Notes: generated by a model from the sequence alone, not told the origin. Numbered from the stretch's first letter, positions 8,947 through 17,723 are shown. The stretch: DNA of 64,000 nt from CBDCUF01 sp965222525 (GCA_965222525.1 OZ244955.1:620001-684000); one strand, 5' to 3'. Made by a program: numbers and translations.

Positions 8947-9633
8947 CTATTTCACTCCCGCAACCAGGCTGTCAAATAACAAACGTCCGTCAGTTCCGCC
9001 CAGGGCATCCTCCCATAAACGCTCCGGATGCGGCATCATGCCAAGAATGTTTTTATCCCTGTTAAACACACCTGCGATATTACCAACCGAACCATTGGGA
9101 TTTGCATCGCTATCAACATCACCATTATCATTGGCATATCGAAATGCAATCTGCCCGCTATCCTCAAGTTCTTTAAACGTATCATCATCTACCCGATAAT
9201 TTCCATCATGATGTGCAATCGGAATCCGTACCGGATTTTTACCATCAAATCCGCCGGTAAAAACCGTATTCCCGTTTTCAACCCGCAAATTCACATCCTT
9301 ACAGATAAATTTCAGATTATTATTACGCATTAAAACTCCCGGCAGAAGCCCGATTTCGGTCAATATCTGGAAACCGTTGCATATCCCCAGAACATAACCG
9401 CCCTTCTCCGCATGCGCCACTACTTCCTTCATAATCGGGGAATGGGCGGCGATAGCACCGCAACGCAGGTAATCACCGTATGAAAACCCCCCTGGCACCA
9501 CTACCAGGTCAGACGCCGGCAACTCACTGTCATTATGCCAGACCATAGTGATATCTACACCACAGCCCTCCATTGCAACCCTGATATCACGGTCACAATT
9601 GGATCCGGGAAATGTGACAATAGATGCTTTCAT
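8947..9633 (-). CDS. purQ: Phosphoribosylformylglycinamidine synthase, glutaminase subunit
   Basis: Supplies ammonia from glutamine to PurL in step four of purine synthesis, in complex with PurS and PurL. The class I glutamine amidotransferase triad is visible: Cys85 in GICNGF, His202 and Glu204 in PHPER. The N terminus MKASIVTFPGSNCDRD is typical of PurQ, and the 228 residues match the small-subunit type. Its start overlaps the stop of the upstream unknown gene by four bases (ATGA), so the two are probably translationally coupled. That unknown gene separates purQ from purS and has its own Pho-box-like promoter. No purL is seen in the window. Confidence 0.96.
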   Translation of the reverse strand: MKASIVTFPGSNCDRDIRVAMEGCGVDITMVWHNDSELPASDLVVVPGGFSYGDYLRCGAIAAHSPIMKEVVAHAEKGGYVLGICNGFQILTEIGLLPGVLMRNNNLKFICKDVNLRVENGNTVFTGGFDGKNPVRIPIAHHDGNYRVDDDTFKELEDSGQIAFRYANDNGDVDSDANPNGSVGNIAGVFNRDKNILGMMPHPERLWEDALGGTDGRLLFDSLVAGVK

Positions 9634-10049
9634 CCAATGGACATAACAGGAGAAGAGCCAAGTTGATTATCGTTTCTTTGCCCTTCCTTTTTCCTAACTA
9701 TTGAACCTGCCATCCTGCCTACCACAACACCGACAGCCTGTGCAAGATTTTCTTTCTCAACACCCTGCTTTTCCAGATATTCTGATAGTTTTTGCATAGA
9801 CTTGATAGCTTTTTCTTCATCTCCTGCAGATACGTTTTCTGCTGGCTTGCCTACAATACCGGACAATACCTCATGTAATTTTTTAAATTCAGTAGCGTCT
9901 TTTCCCAGAGCGTTGATTAGTACATCATCAAACTTTCTGTTTGTTAATATATCACTACTCTTATCGGGAAAGATATTCCCATTGGCAGTATGAGCTAACA
10001 TTAGCGCATATTCAACATCCTGGTTATATTGTGATCGTTTATCCGGCAT
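9630..10049 (-). CDS. Unknown 139-residue protein inserted between purS and purQ
   Basis: I recognise no family. The protein is soluble and mostly helical, without signal peptide or membrane segment, and ends in a basic stretch (SIVRKKEGQR) and a flexible tail. TTTAAGGAGATACC precedes the start, a strong ribosome binding site shared in form with the 214-residue gene at 58909-59553. The promoter at 10126-10160 has the same layout as those of the 1150- and 214-residue unknown genes. The stop overlaps the purQ start by four bases. In other alphaproteobacteria purS is normally followed directly by purQ, so this looks like an insertion into a core operon. Confidence 0.7.
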   Translation of the reverse strand: MPDKRSQYNQDVEYALMLAHTANGNIFPDKSSDILTNRKFDDVLINALGKDATEFKKLHEVLSGIVGKPAENVSAGDEEKAIKSMQKLSEYLEKQGVEKENLAQAVGVVVGRMAGSIVRKKEGQRNDNQLGSSPVMSIG

Positions 10050-10125
10050 TGGTATCTCCTTAAAGTTTTGGTTAATAAAAACAGGCCAGTACCCGCAGAC
10101 AGGATACCCAACCTCTACAAAACAC

Positions 10126-10160
10126 CTTATACTGGAGAAATGTTACAGAATTATTAAACG
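10126..10160 (-). promoter_or_regulatory. Pho-box-like promoter of the 139-residue gene
   Basis: Read on the minus strand: CGTTTAATAATTCTGTAACA (10141-10160), then 9 bases, then the -10 box TATAAG (10126-10131). No -35 consensus is present. The second half-site, the TTTCT after it and the 9-base spacing recur upstream of the genes starting at 49794 and 59553. The first half-site is weaker than at the other two loci. Confidence 0.6.
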
Positions 10161-10202
10161 ACCGAATTTTTTTACGATTTTTTAGAAAAGCTGCGGTGAT
10201 TG

Positions 10203-10439
10203 CTAAATTTCGTAACGATAATTTTCGATAACCGTATTGGCTAGGAGTTTTTTGCACATATTTTCTATGGCCTGTTCGGCTTTGGCCTTATCTGTCTCTA
10301 CCAGATCAATTTCTATATATTTGCCCTGGCGTACGTCATCCACCCCGTCAAAGCCGAGATTGCCCAGCGCACCCTCTATCGCCTTGCCCTGCGGGTCAAG
10401 TACACCATCCTTCAATGTAATATATATTTTTGCTTTCAT
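10203..10439 (-). CDS. purS: Phosphoribosylformylglycinamidine synthase subunit PurS
   Basis: Small structural subunit that bridges PurL and PurQ. The protein starts MKAKIYITLKDGVLDPQGKA and continues with VRQGKYIEIDL, both standard for PurS; 78 residues is the normal size. An in-frame GTG at 10478 would add 13 residues, but these are encoded by a heptamer array, so the ATG at 10439 is preferred. purC lies immediately upstream. Confidence 0.93.
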   Translation of the reverse strand: MKAKIYITLKDGVLDPQGKAIEGALGNLGFDGVDDVRQGKYIEIDLVETDKAKAEQAIENMCKKLLANTVIENYRYEI

Positions 10440-10446
10440 TTTATAA

Positions 10447-10480
10447 AAACGAGTCACTAGCCACGAGTCACTCATCACTC
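10447..10480. repeat. Heptamer array at the purC-purS junction
   Basis: GAGTCAC, TAGCCAC, GAGTCAC and TCATCAC in tandem. It covers the purC stop codon and makes a spurious N-terminal extension of purS possible. Confidence 0.75.
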
Positions 10481-11452
10481 CTTCTTTGAATCATTTGCAG
10501 GTTTTTTTCTACCTGTTTTTTTGGCAGTGGGTCTTGCTTTACTATTCTTCCGTCCCCGTCCCGATGAAGTAGCCTTTTTCGCACTACCAGCCTTCTTGCT
10601 AGCCGCTTTGCCTTTTGCAGTTTTTGAGGCAGTTTTACCTGATTTACTCCCCTTTCCCTTTGCTCTCTTTGATGAATCACCCTTACGCTGCATTTTCTTC
10701 GGTTTTGTAAGAGGAAACTCACCTTCCTCGCCCACCAGAACCCCAAGCCTTTGCGCCACCTCACGATATGCCTCTTCCAGCTTGCCCAGATCATGGCGGA
10801 AACGGTCCTTATCCAGCTTCTCGCCGGTTTTTATATCCCATAACCGGCAGGAATCGGGGCTTATTTCATCGGCGAGTATAACATACATATTGCCGTCCTC
10901 ATCAAAAATCCGACCGAATTCCAGCTTGAAATCCACCAGCTTGATTCCGGCACTCAGGAACAGTCCGCTCAGGAAATCATTCACCCTGAGCGCTACCGCT
11001 TCAATCTCCAATAATTCATTTTCCGAGGCCAGGTCGAAAGTCATTATATGGTCAGGGGTAATCATCGGATCACCCAACTCATCGCTTTTCAGACAATATT
11101 CAATCAGCGGACGTGGCAGCAACATCCCCTCCTCTACCCCGAAACGTTTGCACAGATTGCCCGCCGTAACATTGCGTACAATCACCTCGATAGGGATAAT
11201 CTCGGCAGCTTTTACCAACTGCTCCCGCATATTGAGCGATTTTATGAAATGTGTCAGGATTCCGACCTGCTCCAGCGCAGTGAAAATATATTCCGAAATA
11301 CGGTTATTTATCACCCCCTTACCGGCAATCGACCCTTTTTTGGCGTTATTAAACGCAGTGGCATCATCCTTGAAATGCTGGATTATCGTACCAGGCTCGG
11401 TACCTTCATACAGAATTTTGGCTTTCCCCTCATAAAGAACTTTACGTGACAT
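10475..11452 (-). CDS. purC: SAICAR synthetase with a histone H1-like basic tail
   Basis: Phosphoribosylaminoimidazole-succinocarboxamide synthase, which joins CAIR and aspartate using ATP. The catalytic part, residues 1-250, is complete: YEGKAKILYEG at the start, then IPIEVIVRNVTAGNL, KLVDFKLEFGR and LADEISPDSCRLWD. Family members usually end near residue 240-255. Here a further ~75 residues follow, made almost only of Lys, Ala, Ser, Gly, Arg and Thr in KAAS/KKAG-type repeats. Such tails resemble histone H1-like and other nucleic-acid-binding tails. The gene is divergent from the DUF1476 gene, as is usual in alphaproteobacteria. Confidence 0.95.
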   Translation of the reverse strand: MSRKVLYEGKAKILYEGTEPGTIIQHFKDDATAFNNAKKGSIAGKGVINNRISEYIFTALEQVGILTHFIKSLNMREQLVKAAEIIPIEVIVRNVTAGNLCKRFGVEEGMLLPRPLIEYCLKSDELGDPMITPDHIMTFDLASENELLEIEAVALRVNDFLSGLFLSAGIKLVDFKLEFGRIFDEDGNMYVILADEISPDSCRLWDIKTGEKLDKDRFRHDLGKLEEAYREVAQRLGVLVGEEGEFPLTKPKKMQRKGDSSKRAKGKGSKSGKTASKTAKGKAASKKAGSAKKATSSGRGRKNSKARPTAKKTGRKKPANDSKKE

Positions 11453-11576
11453 ATGATTACCCTTGCATTTTTGACGTAAGATAGCGTAGAATACACCTAT
11501 ATTATAACTGATTTTTCATGGTTATAAACGTTATTTTTGCATATTGCCAGTTTTATCCGTTAACAGGGGAGGGATT

Positions 11577-11906
11577 ATGACAACATTTGACAAACGGGAA
11601 AAATCCTTTGAAGACAAGCATTTCCACGATGAAGAGCTGGAATTTCGCATTACTTCCAGAAGTCGTAAATTGCTTGGGCTGTGGGCATCCGAGCAGATGA
11701 ACCGTGACGAGGAAGATGCCGAAAGATATGCTATGGATATTGTCCGCGCAGGGGTGGATCTGGGCAGCGATACCGCTCTGGCGGAGAAACTGGCCTCTGA
11801 CCTTGACAAGGCGGGACTGAATTTCACTGCGGAAGACATAATGGTACAGCTTGAAAAAATGCGCCGGGAAGCGGAAGAAAGCCTGCGCGAAACCTGTGAT
11901 GCTTAG
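11577..11906 (+). CDS. DUF1476 family protein, F1-ATPase zeta-type inhibitor
   Basis: A 109-residue helical protein of the DUF1476 family, which includes the zeta subunit that inhibits ATP hydrolysis by the F1-ATPase in Paracoccus and relatives. It begins MTTFDKREKSFEDKHFHDEE and continues with FRITSRSRKLLGLWASEQM. The ATG at 11577 has GGGGAGGGATT before it; an upstream ATG at 11544 is less likely. It is divergent from purC, a common alphaproteobacterial arrangement. Confidence 0.9.
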   Translation: MTTFDKREKSFEDKHFHDEELEFRITSRSRKLLGLWASEQMNRDEEDAERYAMDIVRAGVDLGSDTALAEKLASDLDKAGLNFTAEDIMVQLEKMRREAEESLRETCDA

Positions 11907-12062
11907 AGGGCATCCTAAAATTCTACTATCATGGGCTGCAAATAGCCGTTTTCTGCGCTTCCGTTGCGCATGTACCCATAAGCGCATGTACCCATAAGTA
12001 CACTTACGCTACGGTTCTCGAAAACAGCCATTTTCGCCACATGCTAGCGAATTTTAAGAAAC
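11907..12062. repeat. Palindromic intergenic element with an internal 16-base duplication
   Basis: Fills the convergent gap between the DUF1476 gene and the next minus-strand gene. The ends are inverted (AGAGGGCATCC, TAAAATTC and GAATTTTAAGAAACCCTCT), so transcripts from either side would fold. GCGCATGTACCCATAA occurs twice in direct succession at 11966-11997. Confidence 0.65.
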
Positions 12063-12065
12063 CCT

Positions 12066-12725
12066 CTAAAACTGGTTAGCAATTGCTATTTTCGACTCTC
12101 CGGAGCCAAATCCGATAATAAAGCATGTGGCAAGCTGGCGGGCACGGGATTGGGCATAAGCCTCATCATGGCCATATTTCAGGTCGGTGCCAAGTGCGGC
12201 CAGCAAGGATTTATACAGCACATCTTCAACCTTTTCCTGTTCGGTGATGAATTCAACAGCAGAGAATGGCAGTAGAGTTTCCAGTGTATTCACTATCTCG
12301 CTTATACCACCAGAAACATTAGCTTTCAGCCGGATTTCATCGGCGGCAGATTTATCCTCGCAAAAGCAGTCTACATCAGATTGCAGCGACTCAACCTGCT
12401 CAATTCGGGCTTCTGCCAACACATCTTTTGTATGTTTCAACAAGCCGCCCTTTTCAAATCGCTCAAAACCGGAAAATCCGAATTCTATATATGGATTGCC
12501 GCCAAAATCCACCATATGGCGGATGAAGAATATTGTACGTGAGCACTGGCTGGAATCCACACCACAGGGGATATCGCCAGGCAGTTTTACCGCACATTCA
12601 TAGCCGGTTGCGGTATGCATAGCCCATTCTGACCTGTCGGCCAATATATCATGGCGGTTATCTATCTGAAATTCAACCATTTTCTCAGCCATTATAGAAG
12701 GAACGAAAGGCGACTGCTGTCGCAT
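12066..12725 (-). CDS. Unknown protein behind a CtrA-type promoter
   Basis: I do not recognise the family. The 219-residue protein is soluble, without signal peptide or clear membrane segment, and has a cysteine-bearing middle region (SDVDCFCEDKSAADEI) and a glycine-rich end (CFIIGFGSGESK). The start is uncertain: ATG at 12725 lies only about 7 bases after the predicted transcription start, and an internal ATG at 12692 gives a protein beginning MAEKMVEFQIDNRHD. Neither has a good ribosome binding site. The promoter at 12739-12770 and the neighbouring HPt protein suggest a link with cell-cycle or motility signalling, which is inference. Confidence 0.7.
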   Translation of the reverse strand: MRQQSPFVPSIMAEKMVEFQIDNRHDILADRSEWAMHTATGYECAVKLPGDIPCGVDSSQCSRTIFFIRHMVDFGGNPYIEFGFSGFERFEKGGLLKHTKDVLAEARIEQVESLQSDVDCFCEDKSAADEIRLKANVSGGISEIVNTLETLLPFSAVEFITEQEKVEDVLYKSLLAALGTDLKYGHDEAYAQSRARQLATCFIIGFGSGESKIAIANQF

Positions 12726-12738
12726 TAAATCAACCCTT

Positions 12739-12770
12739 ATTATAGCAGAAAAAGGTTAACCCCAGGTTAA
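12739..12770 (-). promoter_or_regulatory. CtrA-box-like promoter
   Basis: On the minus strand the sequence reads TTAACCTGGGGTTAAC, an exact TTAA-N7-TTAAC, followed 10 bases later by a consensus -10 TATAAT (12739-12744). The box covers the -35 position, the arrangement typical of CtrA-activated promoters in Caulobacter. It faces the gene at 12066-12725. Confidence 0.7.
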
Positions 12771-12841
12771 GACGGGCATTTTTTATATATACTATCTATC
12801 TGAAATATATGGAAAATTTTAGAAAAAGAGGAGTGTAACCG

Positions 12842-13630
12842 CTACACAAGAGAGAATCTTGCCAGAATATCATCAAGATCCTGATGGAAGTGGTTTTTGT
12901 GGATGATTACTATAGTGTCCGAAAGACCCTGTAATTCGGGATGGTCATTGTCAAAACTGGTTAAAAGGCAAACCGGTGTATCCTTGGTTTTCGGCATTGC
13001 ATGTAGCGCAGATACCACATCTATACCTGAAAGCTCATCCAATACACCTGAGACAATCACCAGATTCGGCTTTGTGCGCACCGCCATTTCCAGTGCAGAG
13101 AAGGAATTGCGTACGGTAGTAACACGCAAACCCGCTGCACGCAATTCACGCTCGAACAGCATACCTGCCTTCTTCTCCTTGATGACCATCATTACTTCAA
13201 TAATCTGGTCGGTAGGGATTGCTTCATCTGCACCATCTACAGCTCCCTCGGCACGCTGTGCAGGCAGCATACGCACAAGGCTATCCGCCTGAATTGACTC
13301 CTGGTTTACATCAAGCGAGGAATATTCCCGCGCCTTGTCTACATAAACCTGTATATCAGCAAGCTGCTGCTCATTTAGTGACTCAGCGTCACCGAGATAA
13401 TCCTCCATACGGTGCATGATAAGCGCCACCAGTGGAAAATCCACTGCACCAGCGGAGCCTTTCAAACTATGTGCTACCCTCCGGATTTTTACCAGTGCCT
13501 CAGCCTCATCCGTACTGCCGGAACGCAGATTTTCCAGCAAGATATCAATGCTGTTAAACTGGTCTTCAGCCTCATCAACGAACTCCCCGCGAAGGCGTTC
13601 AATCAGTTCATCATAATTCGGAGTAGCCAT
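12842..13630 (-). CDS. HPt domain protein with a degenerate receiver domain
   Basis: A 262-residue two-component signalling protein. Residues 1-115 form a histidine phosphotransfer domain with the motif AHSLKGSAGAV, phospho-accepting His54. Residues ~140-262 have a receiver-like pattern (VVSALHAMPKTKDTPVCLLT, then IVIIHK with Lys245), but the usual phospho-aspartate position is serine (NLVIVSGVLDEL, Ser194) and the N-terminal acidic pair is missing. It therefore looks like a pseudo-receiver. No histidine kinase lies nearby. The gene precedes the CtrA-box gene on the same strand across a 116-base gap holding that gene's promoter. Confidence 0.85.
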   Translation of the reverse strand: MATPNYDELIERLRGEFVDEAEDQFNSIDILLENLRSGSTDEAEALVKIRRVAHSLKGSAGAVDFPLVALIMHRMEDYLGDAESLNEQQLADIQVYVDKAREYSSLDVNQESIQADSLVRMLPAQRAEGAVDGADEAIPTDQIIEVMMVIKEKKAGMLFERELRAAGLRVTTVRNSFSALEMAVRTKPNLVIVSGVLDELSGIDVVSALHAMPKTKDTPVCLLTSFDNDHPELQGLSDTIVIIHKNHFHQDLDDILARFSLV

Positions 13631-13671
13631 AGGGTGAATATAGTTACATTATGACACAGTTGGCAAGAAGT

Positions 13672-14877
13672 TTATTCCTCTGTCTTTCCCAGCCGCAATC
13701 TTAGTGCATTAAGTTTGATAAATCCTTCAGCGTCACGCTGGTTATAAACATCATCCGCTTCAAAGGTGACATGCTTTTCGCTGTAAATACTGTTATCCGA
13801 CTTGCGTCCCAGTACAATAACATTGCCCTTGTATAATTTCAGCGCAACCACACCCGACACGTTCTTCTGCGACTCATCTATAGCCGCCTGCAGCATCCTG
13901 CGTTCGGGAGAAAACCAGTAGCCGTTATAAATCAGCGCAGCATAACACGGCATAAGCTCGTCCTTTAAATGCATCGCTTCCCTGTCCAGAGTGATACTCT
14001 CGATTGCCCTGTGCGCTTCAAGCAATATGGTGCCGCCGGGAGTCTCATACACACCCCGTGCTTTCATCCCGACATAGCGGTTTTCGACAATATCTATCCG
14101 CCCGATACCGTTCTCCCCGCCAAGCCTGTTCAGTTCTGCTAGTAAATCGGCAGGGGACAACCTCTTTCCATTAACAGCAACCGGATCGCCCTGAACAAAC
14201 TCTATCTCTATTTCCGTCGGCGTGTCAGGTGCGGCTTCCGGCGATACACTCATCCGGAACATATCCTCCTCATAAGGCTGCCACGGGTCTTCCAGTGCCC
14301 TACCCTCATAGGAAACATGCAGAAGATTGGCATCCATCGAATATGGCGGTTCATTCTCCTTACCCTCGGGGATTTCAATCTGCCTTGCCCGCGCATATTC
14401 AAGCAGTTTCGTACGCGAATTCAAATCCCACTCCCGCCATGGTGCTATGATTTTTATCTGCGGGTTATTGGCATAATAACCCAGCTCAAACCGCACCTGG
14501 TCATTGCCCTTGCCGGTAGCGCCATGTGAAACCGCATCCGCGCTGGTCTCTGCCGCTATTTCAACCTGGCGTCTGGCAATCAGCGGGCGGGCGATAGAAG
14601 TTCCCAGCAGATACTTCCCCTCATAAACCGTATTCGCCCTGAACATGGGAAATACATAATCACGGACAAATTCCTCCCGTAAATCCTCTATGTAAATTTC
14701 CTTTACCCCGAGCGATTCCGCCTTGCGCCTTACCGGCTCCAGCTCTTCTCCCTGCCCCAGATCAGCCGTGAAGGTAACAATCTCACAATCATATTCCTCC
14801 CGCAGCCAGTGCAGTATAACCGAGGTATCCAGCCCTCCCGAATAGGCCAAGACTACTTTTTTTATATTTTTCGACAT
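13672..14877 (-). CDS. argG: Argininosuccinate synthase
   Basis: Condenses citrulline and aspartate with ATP in arginine synthesis. The ATP-pyrophosphatase P-loop VLAYSGGLDTSVI is at residues 8-20, and SHGATGKGNDQVRFELGYYA lies near residue 115. The 401 residues are of standard length. It is a single gene; argJ lies 20 kb away and no argH is seen. The upstream spacer (14878-15031) begins with a short TGTCATCCCGCTGCG fragment, probably a degenerate palindromic element. Confidence 0.97.
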   Translation of the reverse strand: MSKNIKKVVLAYSGGLDTSVILHWLREEYDCEIVTFTADLGQGEELEPVRRKAESLGVKEIYIEDLREEFVRDYVFPMFRANTVYEGKYLLGTSIARPLIARRQVEIAAETSADAVSHGATGKGNDQVRFELGYYANNPQIKIIAPWREWDLNSRTKLLEYARARQIEIPEGKENEPPYSMDANLLHVSYEGRALEDPWQPYEEDMFRMSVSPEAAPDTPTEIEIEFVQGDPVAVNGKRLSPADLLAELNRLGGENGIGRIDIVENRYVGMKARGVYETPGGTILLEAHRAIESITLDREAMHLKDELMPCYAALIYNGYWFSPERRMLQAAIDESQKNVSGVVALKLYKGNVIVLGRKSDNSIYSEKHVTFEADDVYNQRDAEGFIKLNALRLRLGKTEE

Positions 14878-15031
14878 GTTTTTCCCTTTGTCATCCCGCT
14901 GCGTATATAAGGAGCGGGCAGCATCCAGCAGAAATCTATGAATAATCGGCTTTTGTCAATAACCTATGTGATTTTCACCAGGAAAGATGAAGATTTATTA
15001 TGGCTTTTATTTACTTTGATAAGTAATATTA

Positions 15032-15105
15032 CAGGAATCTAGGAAATCAGGAATGCAAGAATACAAGAAGTAACTTCTTGTATTCTTAAATCCCTGTATT
15101 CTTAC
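15032..15105. repeat. Octamer-type array forming a hairpin before alaS
   Basis: ACAGGAATCTAGGAAATC and AGGAATGCAAGAATAC are followed by ACTTCTTGTATTCTTAAATC, so the right half is inverted relative to the left and can form a stem. It ends five bases before the alaS start codon and could affect translation. Confidence 0.7.
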
Positions 15106-15110
15106 CCATC

Positions 15111-17723
15111 ATGCAAACAATAAATGACATACGGGCCAGGTTTCTGGAGTTTTTTGATGGGAATGACCATGTGGTTATTCCTTCGGCCTCACTGGTACCG
15201 CATAATGACCCGACATTGATGTTTGTTAATGCCGGGATGGTACCGTTTAAAAATATATTCAGCGGGTCGGAAACTCTTACCGGTAAAGATAAAAACCCTG
15301 TAAAACGGGCTGCCAGCAGTCAGAAATGCGTGCGTGCAGGAGGCAAACATAACGACCTTGATAATGTCGGCTATACCGCCCGTCACCATACTTTCTTCGA
15401 GATGCTGGGGAATTTTTCCTTTGCCGATTATTTCAAGGAGGAAGCTATAAAATATGCCTGGGATTTTCTTACCAAAACCATGTCACTTCCAGCTGATAAA
15501 CTGCTGGTAACCATATATCACACTGATGACGAAGCTTTTGACATATGGAAAAAAGTATCCGGTTTTACCGATGATAAAATAATCCGCATTGCTACTAATG
15601 ATAATTTCTGGGCAATGGGGGATACCGGTCCATGCGGCCCCTGTTCGGAGATTTTCTACGACCATGGTGAGGATATTGCCGGTGGTCCTCCCGGATCTGA
15701 TGATGAGGATGGCGACCGGTTTGTCGAGATATGGAACCTGGTTTTCATGCAGTATGAGAAGCTAGCGGGCGGAGAGCAGGCTGATCTGCCGAAACCCTGC
15801 ATAGATACCGGTATGGGGCTTGAGCGGATGGCTACCATAATGCAGGGGGTGCATGACAATTACGATACCGATTTATTTCGCAATCTTATCGCTGCATCTA
15901 TTGATATATCTGGAAATAACAATCCGGATATGGTGGTTTCACACCGGGTTATAGCCGACCATCTGCGTTCATGCAGCTTTCTGCTGGCTGACGGTGTTAT
16001 GCCGTCCAATGAAGGCAGAGGATATGTATTGCGGCGGATTATGCGCCGGGCAATGCGTCATGTTCATATCCTGGGGTGTGGGGAGCCGCTTATGCACAAG
16101 CTGGTTTCGTCTTTGATTAGCGAGATGGGCAGGGCATATCCGGAACTGGGACAGGCGGAATCTGCTATAAAGGAAACGTTAAAGCTTGAGGAGGAAAGGT
16201 TTAAGGAGACACTGGAGCGTGGGCTGCGGCTGCTTGAGGAGGAGAGTAGCGGGCTTTCTGCCGGCGATATTCTGGGAGGGGATATTGCATTTAAATTATA
16301 TGACACATACGGTTTTCCACTGGATTTAACCGGGGATATTTTGCGCAGCAGGGATATTACGGTTGATTATGATGGGTTTAATGCGGCGATGGATGAACAG
16401 CGCCAGCGAGCAAGGGCAGCCTGGGCGGGTTCGGGTGATGCCGCCACTGATGAGATATGGTTCGAAATAAGGGACAAGCACGGAGCTACCGAATTTCTCG
16501 GCTATGATACGGTTGAGGCCAGCGGGAAGGTGATTGCAATTATTTGTAATGGTGCTGTGGTTGATAATGCGAAATCCGGAGATGAAATATCGATTATAAC
16601 CAACCAGACCCCGTTTTATGCCGAATCCGGCGGACAGGCCGGTGACAAGGGAGAGATATGTATAGGTGATACCGTTATTGAAATAACCGATACGGTAAAG
16701 CAGCTTGGCGCATTACATGTGCATGTCGGCAAGGTTAGCAATGGCGAGGTTAAAACCGGTGATATTGCGGAAATGAAGGTGGATAATATCCGCCGTGACA
16801 GGTTACGCTCCAACCATTCTGCAACCCATATATTACATGCAGCCCTGCGCAAAACCCTCGGTAGTCATGTTACCCAGAAAGGCTCGCTGGTAGAGGCGGA
16901 TTATTTCCGTTTTGATTTCAGTAACCCGAAAGCAGTGGGGAAGGCGGAACTCCAGCAGATAGAAGATGCTGTAAATGATATTATCGAGCAGAACTCCCTT
17001 GTCACTACCCGCCTTATGACTCCTGATGAAGCCATTGCCGCAGGTGCCATGGCGCTGTTCGGAGAGAAATATGGCGACGAGGTACGGGTGGTAAATATGG
17101 GTGAGGATACGGATTCCAGTTATTCGGTTGAATTATGCGGCGGAACTCATGTTTCGTGCACAGGAGATATAGGGACGTTCAGGATTACCCGTGAATCATC
17201 GGTAGCATCCGGTATAAGGCGCATAGAAGCGGTTACCGGTGATATGGTAGGCAAGTATATAAAACAGCAGGAACAGGCCCTGGCAGAGGCCGAGAAGCGC
17301 AAACAGGAGTCCGCCAGCAGGGAAGCAGGCAGGGCGGAAGCAATAGGCAATATCAGGGAAGAACTGGCTGATGATATAAAAAATGCAGAAAAAATCGGCG
17401 ATATATTATTCCTTGGAAAAACCCTGAAGGATTTCCCTCCGAAGGATCTGCGGGGGCTGGTTGATGATTTCAGGAAACAGGTTGAATGCGGAATTATAGT
17501 TATAATATCGGATAATGAAGGAAAAGCCTCGATTGTGGTTGGGGTTACAGGTAATATCACCGACAGGGTGAATGCTGTTGATTTGGTGAGGAAAGGCTCG
17601 GAAATACTGGGTGGAAAAGGTGGCGGCGGCCGTCCCGATTTCGCCCAGGCCGGCGGCACCTCCCCCGAATCCGCTGATAAGGCAATAGAAGAGATAAAAA
17701 AATCACTAGACTCAAGATTCTAG
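15111..17723 (+). CDS. alaS: Alanyl-tRNA synthetase
   Basis: Class II synthetase charging tRNA-Ala, with editing. It begins MQTINDIRARFLEFF; the catalytic core has VNAGMVPFKNIF and the RHHTFFEMLGNFSFADYF motif. The editing domain has the zinc ligands HSATHILHA (HxxxH) and CGGTHVSCTGDIG, and the C-Ala domain ends with GGKGGGGRPDFAQAGG. The 870 residues are normal. The last codons and stop (DSRF) lie inside a heptamer array. In many proteobacteria alaS follows recA; here it does not. Confidence 0.97.
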   Translation: MQTINDIRARFLEFFDGNDHVVIPSASLVPHNDPTLMFVNAGMVPFKNIFSGSETLTGKDKNPVKRAASSQKCVRAGGKHNDLDNVGYTARHHTFFEMLGNFSFADYFKEEAIKYAWDFLTKTMSLPADKLLVTIYHTDDEAFDIWKKVSGFTDDKIIRIATNDNFWAMGDTGPCGPCSEIFYDHGEDIAGGPPGSDDEDGDRFVEIWNLVFMQYEKLAGGEQADLPKPCIDTGMGLERMATIMQGVHDNYDTDLFRNLIAASIDISGNNNPDMVVSHRVIADHLRSCSFLLADGVMPSNEGRGYVLRRIMRRAMRHVHILGCGEPLMHKLVSSLISEMGRAYPELGQAESAIKETLKLEEERFKETLERGLRLLEEESSGLSAGDILGGDIAFKLYDTYGFPLDLTGDILRSRDITVDYDGFNAAMDEQRQRARAAWAGSGDAATDEIWFEIRDKHGATEFLGYDTVEASGKVIAIICNGAVVDNAKSGDEISIITNQTPFYAESGGQAGDKGEICIGDTVIEITDTVKQLGALHVHVGKVSNGEVKTGDIAEMKVDNIRRDRLRSNHSATHILHAALRKTLGSHVTQKGSLVEADYFRFDFSNPKAVGKAELQQIEDAVNDIIEQNSLVTTRLMTPDEAIAAGAMALFGEKYGDEVRVVNMGEDTDSSYSVELCGGTHVSCTGDIGTFRITRESSVASGIRRIEAVTGDMVGKYIKQQEQALAEAEKRKQESASREAGRAEAIGNIREELADDIKNAEKIGDILFLGKTLKDFPPKDLRGLVDDFRKQVECGIIVIISDNEGKASIVVGVTGNITDRVNAVDLVRKGSEILGGKGGGGRPDFAQAGGTSPESADKAIEEIKKSLDSRF

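Noticed and set aside
10440..10478. N-terminal extension of PurS (GTG or ATG at 10478/10475)
   Set aside because: The extra residues are encoded by a heptamer array that also covers the purC stop codon; PurS similarity starts at 10439.
10521..11435. A 304-codon plus-strand frame opposite purC
   Set aside because: It is the complementary shadow of purC and its basic tail, and has no family features.
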